Assembly (NCBI GenBank): GCA_947624435.1
Contig: CANQKE010000010.1
Coordinates: 1 to 64,000 of the forward strand
Direction of reading: 5' to 3'
Length of the DNA: 64,000 bases
Origin: an uncultured Ruminiclostridium sp.
GTDB taxonomy: Bacteria > Bacillota > Clostridia > Oscillospirales > Ruminococcaceae
Shown: piece by piece, positions 6,835 through 14,641 of the stretch
Layout of the letters: the number at the start of each line of letters is the position of its first letter
Position numbering within the stretch: the stretch's first letter is position 1
Made by a program: the position numbers and the translations under genes
Notes under the pieces: generated by a model
Seen by the model: the letters and a program-made list of their open reading frames with translations, nothing else
Told to the model about the DNA's origin: nothing
The model's database searches: none

Positions 6835-8112
6835 TTACTTTCTTTTCTTGGTAGCTACTGCTGCGCCAACCAGAGCTGCTGCTGCGAGAGCTGCAGGTAC
6901 TACTGCCAGAGTAACACCGGTGTTAACGTTGTTGTTGTCGTCTTTGCTGGTGTCATCGGGAGTAGAAGTGGGCTCTTTTTCAGGAATACTGGGCTCGTCA
7001 GGAGTAGAAGTGGGCTCGTCTCCGCCGGGCTCATCGGTAGGAGTGGTGCCGCCGGGAGCGGGAGTACCATCCTGTACGCCGATCTCAAGAATGGAGATAA
7101 CGGGGAGACCGTCGCCTGCTTCGTTAGTAGCTGCTTCAACCTGCTCCTTGATGTCGGTGGTGATATCCAGGAAGAAGTTAGAGTTGTCTGCATCCAGAGC
7201 CTGTGCGAAGGTTGCCCATACGATGTAGTCGCCGTCACCGTCTACGGTAACAGGAGTAGTGGTAACGCCTACAGCAGTTGCCGGGTCGCCCCAGTAGTTC
7301 TGATCGGTACTACCATTGTTCTCTGCAACGTTGATATCCATGGTGAAAGGCTTGCCGTAGTCTTCAAACTCAGCAACTTCAAAGTGGATACCAAGGGTGT
7401 AAGCACCGCTCAGCTCGCTCTTGTCTTCAAGAATGTTGTACTCTTCAAGCAGGTTGCCGTCATCGTCCTTTGCCCAAGGATGGCAGATGTTTACACGATA
7501 AGCGCCGTCAAAGTTCATAGAACCGGTGCTCTTAAGAGCGATTCTAGCTGCATCAGCAGGAAGCTCGGTCATGCCGGGAACTGCAGCTTCGCCGGGGAAA
7601 GTCTTAAGAGCGGAGCCGTCCTTGCCAAGCAGGCTTACCTGATCAACAGCAACTTCGTCAGGACCCCACCAGAAAGACAGAACGATCTGTCCCCAAGTGT
7701 TCTCTTCGCCGGAAACGTCCTCAGCGGTCAGAACCGGAGCTTCGTCCATTCTGGTAACAACGCCGTCAGCAGTCATAGTGAACTGCTTGTCAGCACCTTC
7801 ATTGCCCCATTCAAGCTGATCCCAGCCTGCAGCATGGTTGTAGATAACGCCGCCGCCGATACCGCTCTCTGCGGAAGCTGCTACGGTCTCTTCGCTCAGC
7901 TTCATGCTGAAACCGTAAACATCAGCGATGTCAACGCCGTCAAGAACGCCCTCTGCTGCTAAATCCAAAACAAAGGTATCACCCTTATCACCATTGGAAG
8001 AGCCGGTAACCTTAACATTGTCGGTCACAGCAACAGCGAAAGCGTTTACTGCGAGCGCGGAAACTGCAACGGAAGCAGCTGCCACGCAAGCTAAAGTTTT
8101 CTTTAACTTCAT
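6835..8112 (-). CDS. Secreted, wall-anchored surface protein of unknown function
   Basis: This 425-residue protein has a clear signal peptide (MKLKKTLACVAAASVAVSAL...AFA), an acidic beta-rich body of about 320 residues, and a Pro/Thr/Glu linker with repeats of the EPTSTPDEP type (about 350-395). It ends in an NVNTG motif, a hydrophobic helix and a KKRK tail. The end looks like a sorting signal of the NPxTG class or a simple membrane anchor. The acidic, Trp-containing body could be a carbohydrate- or cohesin-like module, but I do not recognise it. Codon use (many GCT, GCA, AAC) differs from the GCG-rich neighbours, and GGAGG sits before the ATG, both suggesting high expression. It lies between two glycosidase-type genes. 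Confidence 0.7.
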   Translation of the reverse strand: MKLKKTLACVAAASVAVSALAVNAFAVAVTDNVKVTGSSNGDKGDTFVLDLAAEGVLDGVDIADVYGFSMKLSEETVAASAESGIGGGVIYNHAAGWDQLEWGNEGADKQFTMTADGVVTRMDEAPVLTAEDVSGEENTWGQIVLSFWWGPDEVAVDQVSLLGKDGSALKTFPGEAAVPGMTELPADAARIALKSTGSMNFDGAYRVNICHPWAKDDDGNLLEEYNILEDKSELSGAYTLGIHFEVAEFEDYGKPFTMDINVAENNGSTDQNYWGDPATAVGVTTTPVTVDGDGDYIVWATFAQALDADNSNFFLDITTDIKEQVEAATNEAGDGLPVISILEIGVQDGTPAPGGTTPTDEPGGDEPTSTPDEPSIPEKEPTSTPDDTSKDDNNNVNTGVTLAVVPAALAAAALVGAAVATKKRK

Positions 8113-8163
8113 TTTGAGTGTCCTCCATGAAAATTATTTTTTTAGCTTTTTCAGCTACTTTAT

Positions 8164-8192
8164 ATCATATCGCAAATCAGAATATTTTTCAA
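8164..8192 (-). promoter_or_regulatory. Promoter of the surface-protein gene
   Basis: TTGAAA (8187-8192) and TATGAT (8164-8169) on the minus strand have 17-base spacing. A small TAGCT-GAAAA-AGCTA hairpin is in the leader. Confidence 0.7.
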
Positions 8193-8319
8193 TTGTCATT
8201 TTGCACAAAATATTTTTTGAAATTTTGTAATCTTTTGCGCGTTTTACTGCAAAAACGCCGATTTTTAAGATTTTCAGCTCTCAAAAACGAAAAACGCGGG
8301 CGTTTTTCCCAAAAAACAG

Positions 8320-8348
8320 TGGACATTCCGGAAAGCGGGGTGTATAAT
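8320..8348 (+). promoter_or_regulatory. Promoter of the GH2 gene
   Basis: TGGACA (8320-8325) and TATAAT (8343-8348) have 17-base spacing. The start codon at 8392 follows CGGAGG. Confidence 0.75.
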
Positions 8349-8391
8349 ATTAATCAGCGGCTTTACTAATAAGGTATACGGAGGTACTTTT

Positions 8392-11300
8392 ATGATAAAA
8401 AGAGGGCGAAACCTGTTCTGCGACGGCTGGAAATTTGCGTTGACAGCGCCGGATTCCGGTCTTGACGCGCTTAAAGATCAGCACTGGTACGACGTCGAGC
8501 TGCCGCACGACTGGCTTATCGGGGATACCGGAGGGCTGTACCGCTCCGGCTGCGGCTGGTATAAAAGGAGCCTTTTCCTTAGCGGCGAGGAGCTTTCCGA
8601 CAGCTATATACTCTGCTTTGACGGGGTGTATATGGACAGCACACTATATATAAATAATAAGACCGTCGGGGAATGGAAGAACGGCTACACCTCGTTTTAT
8701 TTCGATATAACCGAATTTTTGCAGGAGGGAGAAAACGAGATACTTGTGCGGGTAAACTATGTTTCTCCCAATTCCCGCTGGTACAGCGGAGCGGGGATAT
8801 ACCGGCCGGTATACCTGCGGCGAACCTCGAACGACTACATAGTCACCGACGGGGTGTATTTCAACGCCAAGGCGGTGGGTTATCCGATGAACCGCAGCAC
8901 CTCCCGCTGGAGAATAAACATAGATACCGAGCTGTGTCGAGAGTTTGACGGCGAGGTCAGGCATATCATTTCATATAAAGGGGAAACCGCGGCGGATATC
9001 TGCGGCCCTGTCGCGGGACGGCTGCACAAGATAGAATTTTTCTTAGACAATCCCGAGCTGTGGGACACCGAGCAGCCGGAGCTTTACACATTAACAACGC
9101 AGCTTTTGGATAATTCCGGCAATATCCTTGACAGCGCGGAATGCAGGATAGGCTTTCGCACCGCGAGGTTCGACCCGTCGTCCGGATTTTATCTTAACGA
9201 AAAGCGCACTAAGATAAACGGCGTATGTCTGCACCATGACTTAGGCGCGCTGGGCGCTGCGGTGAACCGCGACGCTGTCAAGCGGCAGCTTACCATGCTG
9301 ATAGATATGGGGGTAAACGCGATACGCACAAGCCATAATCCGCCCGCGCGGGAGCTTACCGAGCTTTGCGACGAGCTGGGACTGCTTGTAAACAGCGAAT
9401 TTTCAGACGTTTGGGAGGAATCCAAGACCGAGTACGACTACTCGCGGTTCTTCCCCGAATGGTACAAAAAGGACGTAAAGGCGTGGATAACCCGCGACCG
9501 TAATCATCCTTGCGTTATCATGTGGAGCATAGGCAACGAGATACACGACACTCATAAGAGCGAACGCGGGCTTGAGGTGGCTAAGGCGCTTTGCAGCGAG
9601 ATAAAGCTGTACGACCGCCGCGGCAACGCAAGACCGACAATAGGCTCAAACTATATGGGCTGGGAGAACGCCCAAAAGGTCGCCGACGTAATGAAAACGG
9701 CGGGCTACAATTACGCGGAGCGGCTGTATAAGGAACATCACGCCGCCCACCCCGACTGGTGCATATACGGCAGTGAGACCGCAAGTACCGTGCGGTCGCG
9801 CGGGGTGTATCATTTCCCTTACGAAAAAGCGCAGCTCACCCATGACGATATGCAATGCTCCGACCTCGGCAACAGCGTTGTAAACTGGGGCGCAAGCCCG
9901 TTCGATTCCTGCATTGCCGACCGCGATTGCGGCTTTTCGCTCGGGCAATTCGTCTGGACGGGATTCGATTATATAGGAGAGCCCACGCCCTACAGCTCGA
10001 AAAACTCGTTTTTCGGGATAATCGACACGGCGGGATTTCCCAAAGCCTCCTATTGGTTCTATAGATCGTTCTGGAATAAAAAGGATAAAACGCCGTTCAT
10101 CTTCCTCATGCCTTACTGGGATTATAACGAGGGGCAGCTTATCGACATTATCGCTTACAGTGATCTGCCGGTCTTAGTTTTATCGGTGAACGGTGAGCTT
10201 TCGCCGCCGCAAACGCTTGATCTTGCCCACGGCGACAAGCTGTGCGGACATTGGCAGGTGAAATACTCCCGCGACAGCGATATAAAGGTATACGGCTATA
10301 ACGATATAAGCGAGGTCGGAGGAGAATACGCCGCTTGCGAGGAGATGAAAGCGTTCGGTGAGCCGGCAGGTATACGGCTTATCCCCGACAGGACGGAAAT
10401 AAACGCGGACGGCCGCTCGCTTTGCTTTATCGAGATAAACGTGCTCGACAAAAACGGCCGAGAGGTCGCCAACGCAAACGACCGGATAAAGCTGACGGTA
10501 AGCGGCGCGGGCAGGCTGGTCGGTATGGATAACGGCGACAGCACCGACTACGAAAGCTATAAAAACGACAACCGCCGACTTTTTTCGGGAAAGCTGCTTG
10601 CGATAATACAGTCCACCTTTGAATCGGGAAGTATCACCGTTACCGCCGAGGGAATGGGACTTAAAAGCGCGAATGTTACTATAAACGCATTGCCCTGCGA
10701 AAAGCCGGAGGGTATCAGCGTAGTGACGGATAACGCTTTCCCGTCCGTTACCACCGCTTATATCGAAGAAAGGCCGATACGAAAGATAGAATTGCAGGAC
10801 GACGGCGAGCGGGTATTTTCCCCGGACGATACCGAAAGGAACGTAAGGGTGAAGATCTTCCCCGAAAACGCGGACAGTCAGCCGATAATTTTCAAATGCG
10901 TGTCGGAAAGCGGCGACGAGGTGAATTTTGCCGAAGCAAAGGACAACGGCGACGGCACGGTCACGGTAAAGGCGAAAGGCGACGGAGCTTTCAGGCTGAG
11001 GGCGTACGCCTGCAACGGCGGGGAGATACCGCGCGTCATTTCCGAGCTGGAATACAGCATAGAGGGCATGGGCAGCGCCGTTACCGACGCGTATAAATTC
11101 ACCGCCGCGACGCTGTGCAATTACTCGAATATCGAGCTTAACAATATCGGCGGCGGCTCGTTCGGGCTTGGCGGCAGGTCGGTAATGGGTTATTTCAATA
11201 TGGACTTCGGCAAGACCGGCGCGGACAGCATTACTGTAAATATAGGCTACTGCGGCGCAGAGCCTTTGCCGGCAAGGCTTTACATCGGCGACCCGGAGAG

Positions 11301-11832
11301 CGGCGGCAGGCGGATAGGCGAATTCATGCTCGAATATAACAACGGCTGGGATAAAGCCTACCCGCAGGAATTCAAGCTGCCGGAAATAATCAAGGGAGTA
11401 AACGATATTTATATCGAGATAGACGGCGGCTGCATTTACGGCGGTATAAAGTTTGGCGCGTACAACAGAGCGTATATGTTGAATTACGCGGCGGACTGCG
11501 ACAAGGTATATGGCGATGATTACAGCGTCTTAGGCAAGCGTATATGCGAGATAGGCAACAACGTAGTAATTGAGTTCAACGCGCTGGACTTCGGCGAGGG
11601 TGCAGCAACGCTCACCGTCACCGGACACACTCCGCTGGACCAGAACACTATACAATTGCGCACCACCGACCAAAGCGGCACGCAGACTACCCGCATACTG
11701 GAATTCCCGCACACCGACGGTTTTACGCCGATAAAATTCGAGATAGAAAAGCTGTCCGGTCTGAACGACGTAAGCTTTGTATTCCTGCCGGGAACGAAGT
11801 TCGATATGGAAAGTTTTATTTTCGGGAATTAA
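8392..11832 (+). CDS. Large GH2 glycoside hydrolase (beta-galactosidase type) with C-terminal CBM-like domains
   Basis: This 1146-residue enzyme has no signal peptide and probably hydrolyses beta-galactosides, or another beta-linked sugar, in the cytoplasm. The N-terminal jelly roll holds PHDWLIG and SRWYSGAGIYRPVYL. It is followed by the Ig-like domain and a TIM barrel: the acid/base is Glu383 in MWSIGNEI and the nucleophile is Glu462 in YGSETAST. After the barrel come a DUF4982-like piece, Ig-like modules (about 600-890), and two jelly-roll segments resembling CBM6/35 modules (about 891-1020 and 1024-1146, the latter with FNALDFGEGAATLTV). Attached CBMs on an apparently cytosolic enzyme are unusual. 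Substrate specificity is not certain. Confidence 0.85.
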   Translation: MIKRGRNLFCDGWKFALTAPDSGLDALKDQHWYDVELPHDWLIGDTGGLYRSGCGWYKRSLFLSGEELSDSYILCFDGVYMDSTLYINNKTVGEWKNGYTSFYFDITEFLQEGENEILVRVNYVSPNSRWYSGAGIYRPVYLRRTSNDYIVTDGVYFNAKAVGYPMNRSTSRWRINIDTELCREFDGEVRHIISYKGETAADICGPVAGRLHKIEFFLDNPELWDTEQPELYTLTTQLLDNSGNILDSAECRIGFRTARFDPSSGFYLNEKRTKINGVCLHHDLGALGAAVNRDAVKRQLTMLIDMGVNAIRTSHNPPARELTELCDELGLLVNSEFSDVWEESKTEYDYSRFFPEWYKKDVKAWITRDRNHPCVIMWSIGNEIHDTHKSERGLEVAKALCSEIKLYDRRGNARPTIGSNYMGWENAQKVADVMKTAGYNYAERLYKEHHAAHPDWCIYGSETASTVRSRGVYHFPYEKAQLTHDDMQCSDLGNSVVNWGASPFDSCIADRDCGFSLGQFVWTGFDYIGEPTPYSSKNSFFGIIDTAGFPKASYWFYRSFWNKKDKTPFIFLMPYWDYNEGQLIDIIAYSDLPVLVLSVNGELSPPQTLDLAHGDKLCGHWQVKYSRDSDIKVYGYNDISEVGGEYAACEEMKAFGEPAGIRLIPDRTEINADGRSLCFIEINVLDKNGREVANANDRIKLTVSGAGRLVGMDNGDSTDYESYKNDNRRLFSGKLLAIIQSTFESGSITVTAEGMGLKSANVTINALPCEKPEGISVVTDNAFPSVTTAYIEERPIRKIELQDDGERVFSPDDTERNVRVKIFPENADSQPIIFKCVSESGDEVNFAEAKDNGDGTVTVKAKGDGAFRLRAYACNGGEIPRVISELEYSIEGMGSAVTDAYKFTAATLCNYSNIELNNIGGGSFGLGGRSVMGYFNMDFGKTGADSITVNIGYCGAEPLPARLYIGDPESGGRRIGEFMLEYNNGWDKAYPQEFKLPEIIKGVNDIYIEIDGGCIYGGIKFGAYNRAYMLNYAADCDKVYGDDYSVLGKRICEIGNNVVIEFNALDFGEGAATLTVTGHTPLDQNTIQLRTTDQSGTQTTRILEFPHTDGFTPIKFEIEKLSGLNDVSFVFLPGTKFDMESFIFGN

Positions 11833-11841
11833 ATATTTTAT

Positions 11842-12555
11842 GGGGGCTCTGCCCTCAAACTCCGTTTATGGGGGCTCTGCCCCCAAACCCCCGTCGGGGA
11901 GCAGATTGCTCCCCGAGCCCCTTATGTGATCATAAAATTATCCCGCCCCCGTAAAGGGAGCGGGATAATTTTGTATAAATATATAGGTGATTGAGAACAA
12001 TACGCACTCGGTGGAGGTTAAGGACATAGCTCAAAAGTGTGTGAGGCGAAAGCTCCAAAAAAGCGCAAGTTTATAAACTATCCGCAAACACGAATATATC
12101 AGTAACCAAAATTAAAATCGGGGTTTGGGGCGGAGCCCCAAACAAATGGGGCGGGTGGGCATACTATCCGCTGGCGCGGATAGTTGTTTTGATTTCTCCA
12201 AAATCAAAGGGCGGGATACTGTGCGCGCAGCGCACAGCGGGGGTATTGGGGGCAGAACCCCCAATAGAGCCGCGAGGGCTGCCCGTCGCACCGTGATGAT
12301 AAAAGAACTTTATAATGCCTCCGCCAAGCAGCCAAATGAGTCTGTACAGCCTGACCGACGTACTGTATTGCGAAGTTATCAAGCGCCCTCCATAGGAAGC
12401 GTAAAGGGGAAAGATAGGGTGGGGGCGGGAAGAAAAGACCGAAAGGAAACCGTGGGGAGGGGAAGAAAACCCGTAGGGATTGCTTCCCCTTCCCAGGGTG
12501 TCCTGTCGGAGAAATCAGCGGAGGTGAATAAATTCGGATAAGGATTATCCCTTGT
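11842..12555 (+). repeat. Interspersed repeat, copy C
   Basis: It starts 10 bases after the GH2 stop codon. It has all modules: GC hairpins, GGGGAGCAGATTGCTCCCC, the long stem at 11934-11972 (AAAATTATCCCGC arm), the TATAAATATATAGGTGATTGAG block, CTGTGCGCGCAGCGCACAG, the AAAGAACTTTATAATGCCTCC block, the GTGTCCTGTCGGAG block, GGATAAGGATTATCC, and GTATGCAACGGTATATT. It also carries an extra ACTATCCGCTGGCGCGGATAGT hairpin shared with copy D. No real gene is visible in it. Confidence 0.85.
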
Positions 12556-12587
12556 ATTTCGTATGCAACGGTATATTAAAAAGAAAA

Positions 12588-12858
12588 AAATCGGGGCGTG
12601 GGGGCGAAGCCCCCACAAAAAGGGGCGGGCATACTATCCGCTGGCGCGGATAGTTGTTTTGATTTCTCCGAAATCAAAGGGCGGGATACTGTGCGCGCAG
12701 CGCGCAGTGCTGAGTGCGAAGCGCTCAGCGATGGGGTTTGGGGCGGAGCCCCAAGAATCGTAAGGGGTTCGGGGAGCGACCCGCTCCCCGACAGGGGTCT
12801 GGGGGGGGCAGAGCCCCCAAAATCGGGGCTTGGGGCAGCGCCCCAAAATCCCCCTCTC
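12588..12858 (+). repeat. Interspersed repeat, partial copy D
   Basis: This is a partial second unit directly after copy C. It repeats the GGGGCGTGGGG and ACTATCCGCTGGCGCGGATAGT hairpins and the CTGTGCGCGCAG element, then ends in a run of GC hairpins (GGGGAGCGACCCGCTCCCC, GGGGCAGCGCCCC). It ends one base before the -35 box of the ECF sigma promoter. Confidence 0.75.
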
Positions 12859-12859
12859 C

Positions 12860-12915
12860 TTGACTTATCCCCCATTTTAATGTATAATGATTGTAAGCAA
12901 ACACAATATATTGTG
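12860..12915 (+). promoter_or_regulatory. Promoter and palindromic operator of the ECF sigma operon
   Basis: TTGACT (12860-12865) and TATAAT (12883-12888) are 17 bases apart. Just past the expected start of transcription is the perfect 14-base palindrome CACAATATATTGTG (12902-12915), a likely operator. A CCTACT-ACAA-AGTAGG hairpin (13000-13015) lies before the ribosome site. TGAAACTTTTT at 12978-12988 could be part of an ECF-type autoregulatory promoter, but no clear -10 was found. Confidence 0.6.
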
Positions 12916-13035
12916 ATTTTGTACAAAAACAACATCGATTTTTTATCTTAATTGACGATTTATTTTTGGGATATCAATGAAACTTTTTGAGCCGAAAAGC
13001 CTACTACAAAGTAGGTGACAAAGCGAGGTGAGCCG

Positions 13036-13578
13036 ATGGGCGGCGCAAGTCATGAAGAATATTTCAACCGCGTTTATGCCGAGACCAACAAGTCGGTGTC
13101 GCGCTATGTGGTGAGCAAGTGCGGCAGTCTTCAGGACGCGGAAGATATCATACAGAACATCTACACCCGCTTTTATCGTAGAATCACCCAGAAAGGCTAT
13201 GAGGACATAGAAAGTCCGGAGGCTTTTCTGATAAATATAGCAAAATTTGAATGCCGGACTTATTTTTCTTCCAAAAAGAAAAATGAAAAGGTAAGTAACT
13301 TTTCGGATTATACCGAAGAGGAAATGGTAAAGATAGAAGAAGAGATGTCCCGTCCGCAAAAGCGGCTGGAGGACGTCATGGCGGATAAGCTGCTGGCAAA
13401 GCAGATATTCGACGATATCATGAAATCGGACAGCCTGACCGGACAGATATTCTATCTGCACTTTGCCTGTGATATGAAGCTGGAGGAGATAGCGGCGCAG
13501 CTTGACGTTTCGCTGTCTACCGTTAAAAATAAACTCTACCGCACGATAGAGCGGCAGAAAAAGAAATTCAAGCTTTAA
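13036..13578 (+). CDS. ECF-type RNA polymerase sigma factor
   Basis: From the ATG at 13036 the protein has 180 residues. Region 2 is seen in EEYFNRVYAETNKSVSRYV and SLQDAEDIIQNIYTRFYRR, where the DAEDIIQ pattern is the core-binding helix. Region 4 is seen in EEIAAQLDVSLSTVKNKLYR, an HTH for the -35 element. An in-frame GTG at 13015 is possible, but GAGGTG lies just before the ATG. A membrane protein starts 16 bases downstream, so the pair is probably a sigma/anti-sigma unit responding to an envelope or environmental signal. The inducing signal cannot be told from sequence. Confidence 0.85.
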   Translation: MGGASHEEYFNRVYAETNKSVSRYVVSKCGSLQDAEDIIQNIYTRFYRRITQKGYEDIESPEAFLINIAKFECRTYFSSKKKNEKVSNFSDYTEEEMVKIEEEMSRPQKRLEDVMADKLLAKQIFDDIMKSDSLTGQIFYLHFACDMKLEEIAAQLDVSLSTVKNKLYRTIERQKKKFKL

Positions 13579-13594
13579 GAGAGGGGGCTTTCAG

Positions 13595-14290
13595 GTGAAC
13601 ACGAACGAATTTTACAAGCAGCTCATGAGCGAGTACACCTTTGATGATGAAAAGATAAAGAAAGCCGCTATGGGACAGAATATCCCCTCTCCTAAAAAGC
13701 GCATCCGAATGGTGATAGGCGGACTTTCAACGGCGGCGGCCGCAGCAGCCGTGGTGATAGGGATATCCGCGATAGTCGGACAGGGCAACCCCGTTTCGGT
13801 AACGCCGTCCGGCCCCTACAGCGAGCAGCAGCGTTTTGAACTGGCGGCTGAAGCTTACGAAAAGGCGGAGGAGGAAAACACCGAGGAAGAATACCTCTAC
13901 GTCACCTTCAAAAACTCCGAGAGCGCCGACGATATGCAGGATATACTGCTTTCGGTGAACAGCGAGGGCACTATAAAGGTCATTTCGCTGTACCTTAACG
14001 ACAAGAGCGCCGTCACCGGAAAGGATAATATCCAGGCTATGTTCGGCAGCGGCGAGGAAAATATAGACGCGGTAAAAATAATGTGTCCGGGCAACCTGTA
14101 CAGAAAGCTCCAGGACAACGAATATATTTATCTGGTGGAAAAGGGCGATACCTTCCCGGAGGATGATTTCACCGTTTTGAATACCGAGTATGTATATGAT
14201 CTGCCGGAGCCGACCTATCCCGAGCCCTCTCACGACCACGTTTCAGACCCGTCTGTGGGTGATTCTTTCACGACGCATTGGTCACGATAA
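13595..14290 (+). CDS. Single-pass membrane protein, putative anti-sigma partner
   Basis: This 231-residue protein begins at a GTG after GAGAGGGGG. Residues 1-38 form a charged cytoplasmic part, about 39-62 a membrane helix (GGLSTAAAAAAVVIGISAIV), and the rest an acidic exported domain ending in a His/Pro/Ser-rich tail. Position directly after an ECF sigma gene and the topology suggest an anti-sigma factor. No zinc-binding ZAS motif (HxxxCxxC) is present, so it would be of another class. The exported region is not recognised. Confidence 0.6.
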   Translation: MNTNEFYKQLMSEYTFDDEKIKKAAMGQNIPSPKKRIRMVIGGLSTAAAAAAVVIGISAIVGQGNPVSVTPSGPYSEQQRFELAAEAYEKAEEENTEEEYLYVTFKNSESADDMQDILLSVNSEGTIKVISLYLNDKSAVTGKDNIQAMFGSGEENIDAVKIMCPGNLYRKLQDNEYIYLVEKGDTFPEDDFTVLNTEYVYDLPEPTYPEPSHDHVSDPSVGDSFTTHWSR

Positions 14291-14310
14291 AATACAAATA
14301 CGATCTGACA

Positions 14311-14345
14311 ACCGCTTGATTGCAGCAGCAATTGAGCGGTTTTTT
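14311..14345 (+). terminator. Terminator of the sigma operon
   Basis: ACCGCTTGATTGC and GCAATTGAGCGGT pair (two G-T wobbles) around a short AGCA-type loop and are followed by six T. Confidence 0.8.
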
Positions 14346-14425
14346 GTGTGAAAAATTCCGGCTCAGCTTCGGAGCCCTTGCGCTTACAGCATATTGCTTT
14401 TCTCTCCGAGGGATATTTTATAAAA

Positions 14426-14493
14426 ATTTTTGCAAGTTTAACAAAAAAATCTTGCAAAAATCTATTGACAATTCAATATAGGAGTGTTATAAT
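14426..14493 (+). promoter_or_regulatory. Promoter of the glutamate synthase operon with adjoining inverted repeat
   Basis: TTGACA (14465-14470) and TATAAT (14488-14493) are spaced by 17 bases. Three bases upstream of the -35 box a perfect inverted repeat, ATTTTTGCAAG (14426-14436) and CTTGCAAAAAT (14451-14461), suggests an operator for an unidentified regulator. Confidence 0.75.
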
Positions 14494-14499
14494 TGATTC

Positions 14500-14615
14500 A
14501 TCGGTATGACTGATATCGGGCGGAAAATGGAACAACGTGGTTTCAAACCATTATATGCAGCTTGTGAATTTTATATTCCAAAATAATGCAAAGCGGTGGG
14601 CGCCCGATTTTTTTA
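14500..14615 (+). promoter_or_regulatory. Attenuator-like leader with a candidate ANTAR hexaloop hairpin
   Basis: The leader of about 140 bases has a potential terminator whose arms ATCGGGCG (14515-14522) and CGCCCGAT (14601-14608) are followed by seven T. Inside is the hairpin TGGAAC-AACGTG-GTTTCA (14528-14545): a six-base loop with A at position 1 and G at position 4, the signature of RNA hairpins bound by ANTAR proteins. An ANTAR regulator is the last gene of the operon. The expected second hexaloop hairpin is not clear; the best candidate, TGC-AAAGCG-GTG (14587-14598), has only three pairs. Confidence 0.55.
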
Positions 14616-14641
14616 TCGGAAAGGATCAAAGGAGTGAGCTT

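Noticed and set aside
6640..7962. 440-codon open frame on the plus strand opposite the surface-protein gene
   Set aside because: It begins in repeat copy B and continues antisense to the surface protein, which has a signal peptide, ribosome site, promoter and terminator. The product has no coherent features.
13015..13035. GTG at 13015 as start of the ECF sigma factor
   Set aside because: It overlaps the CCTACT/AGTAGG hairpin and lacks a ribosome site, while the ATG at 13036 has GAGGTG at a suitable distance and starts just before the conserved region.
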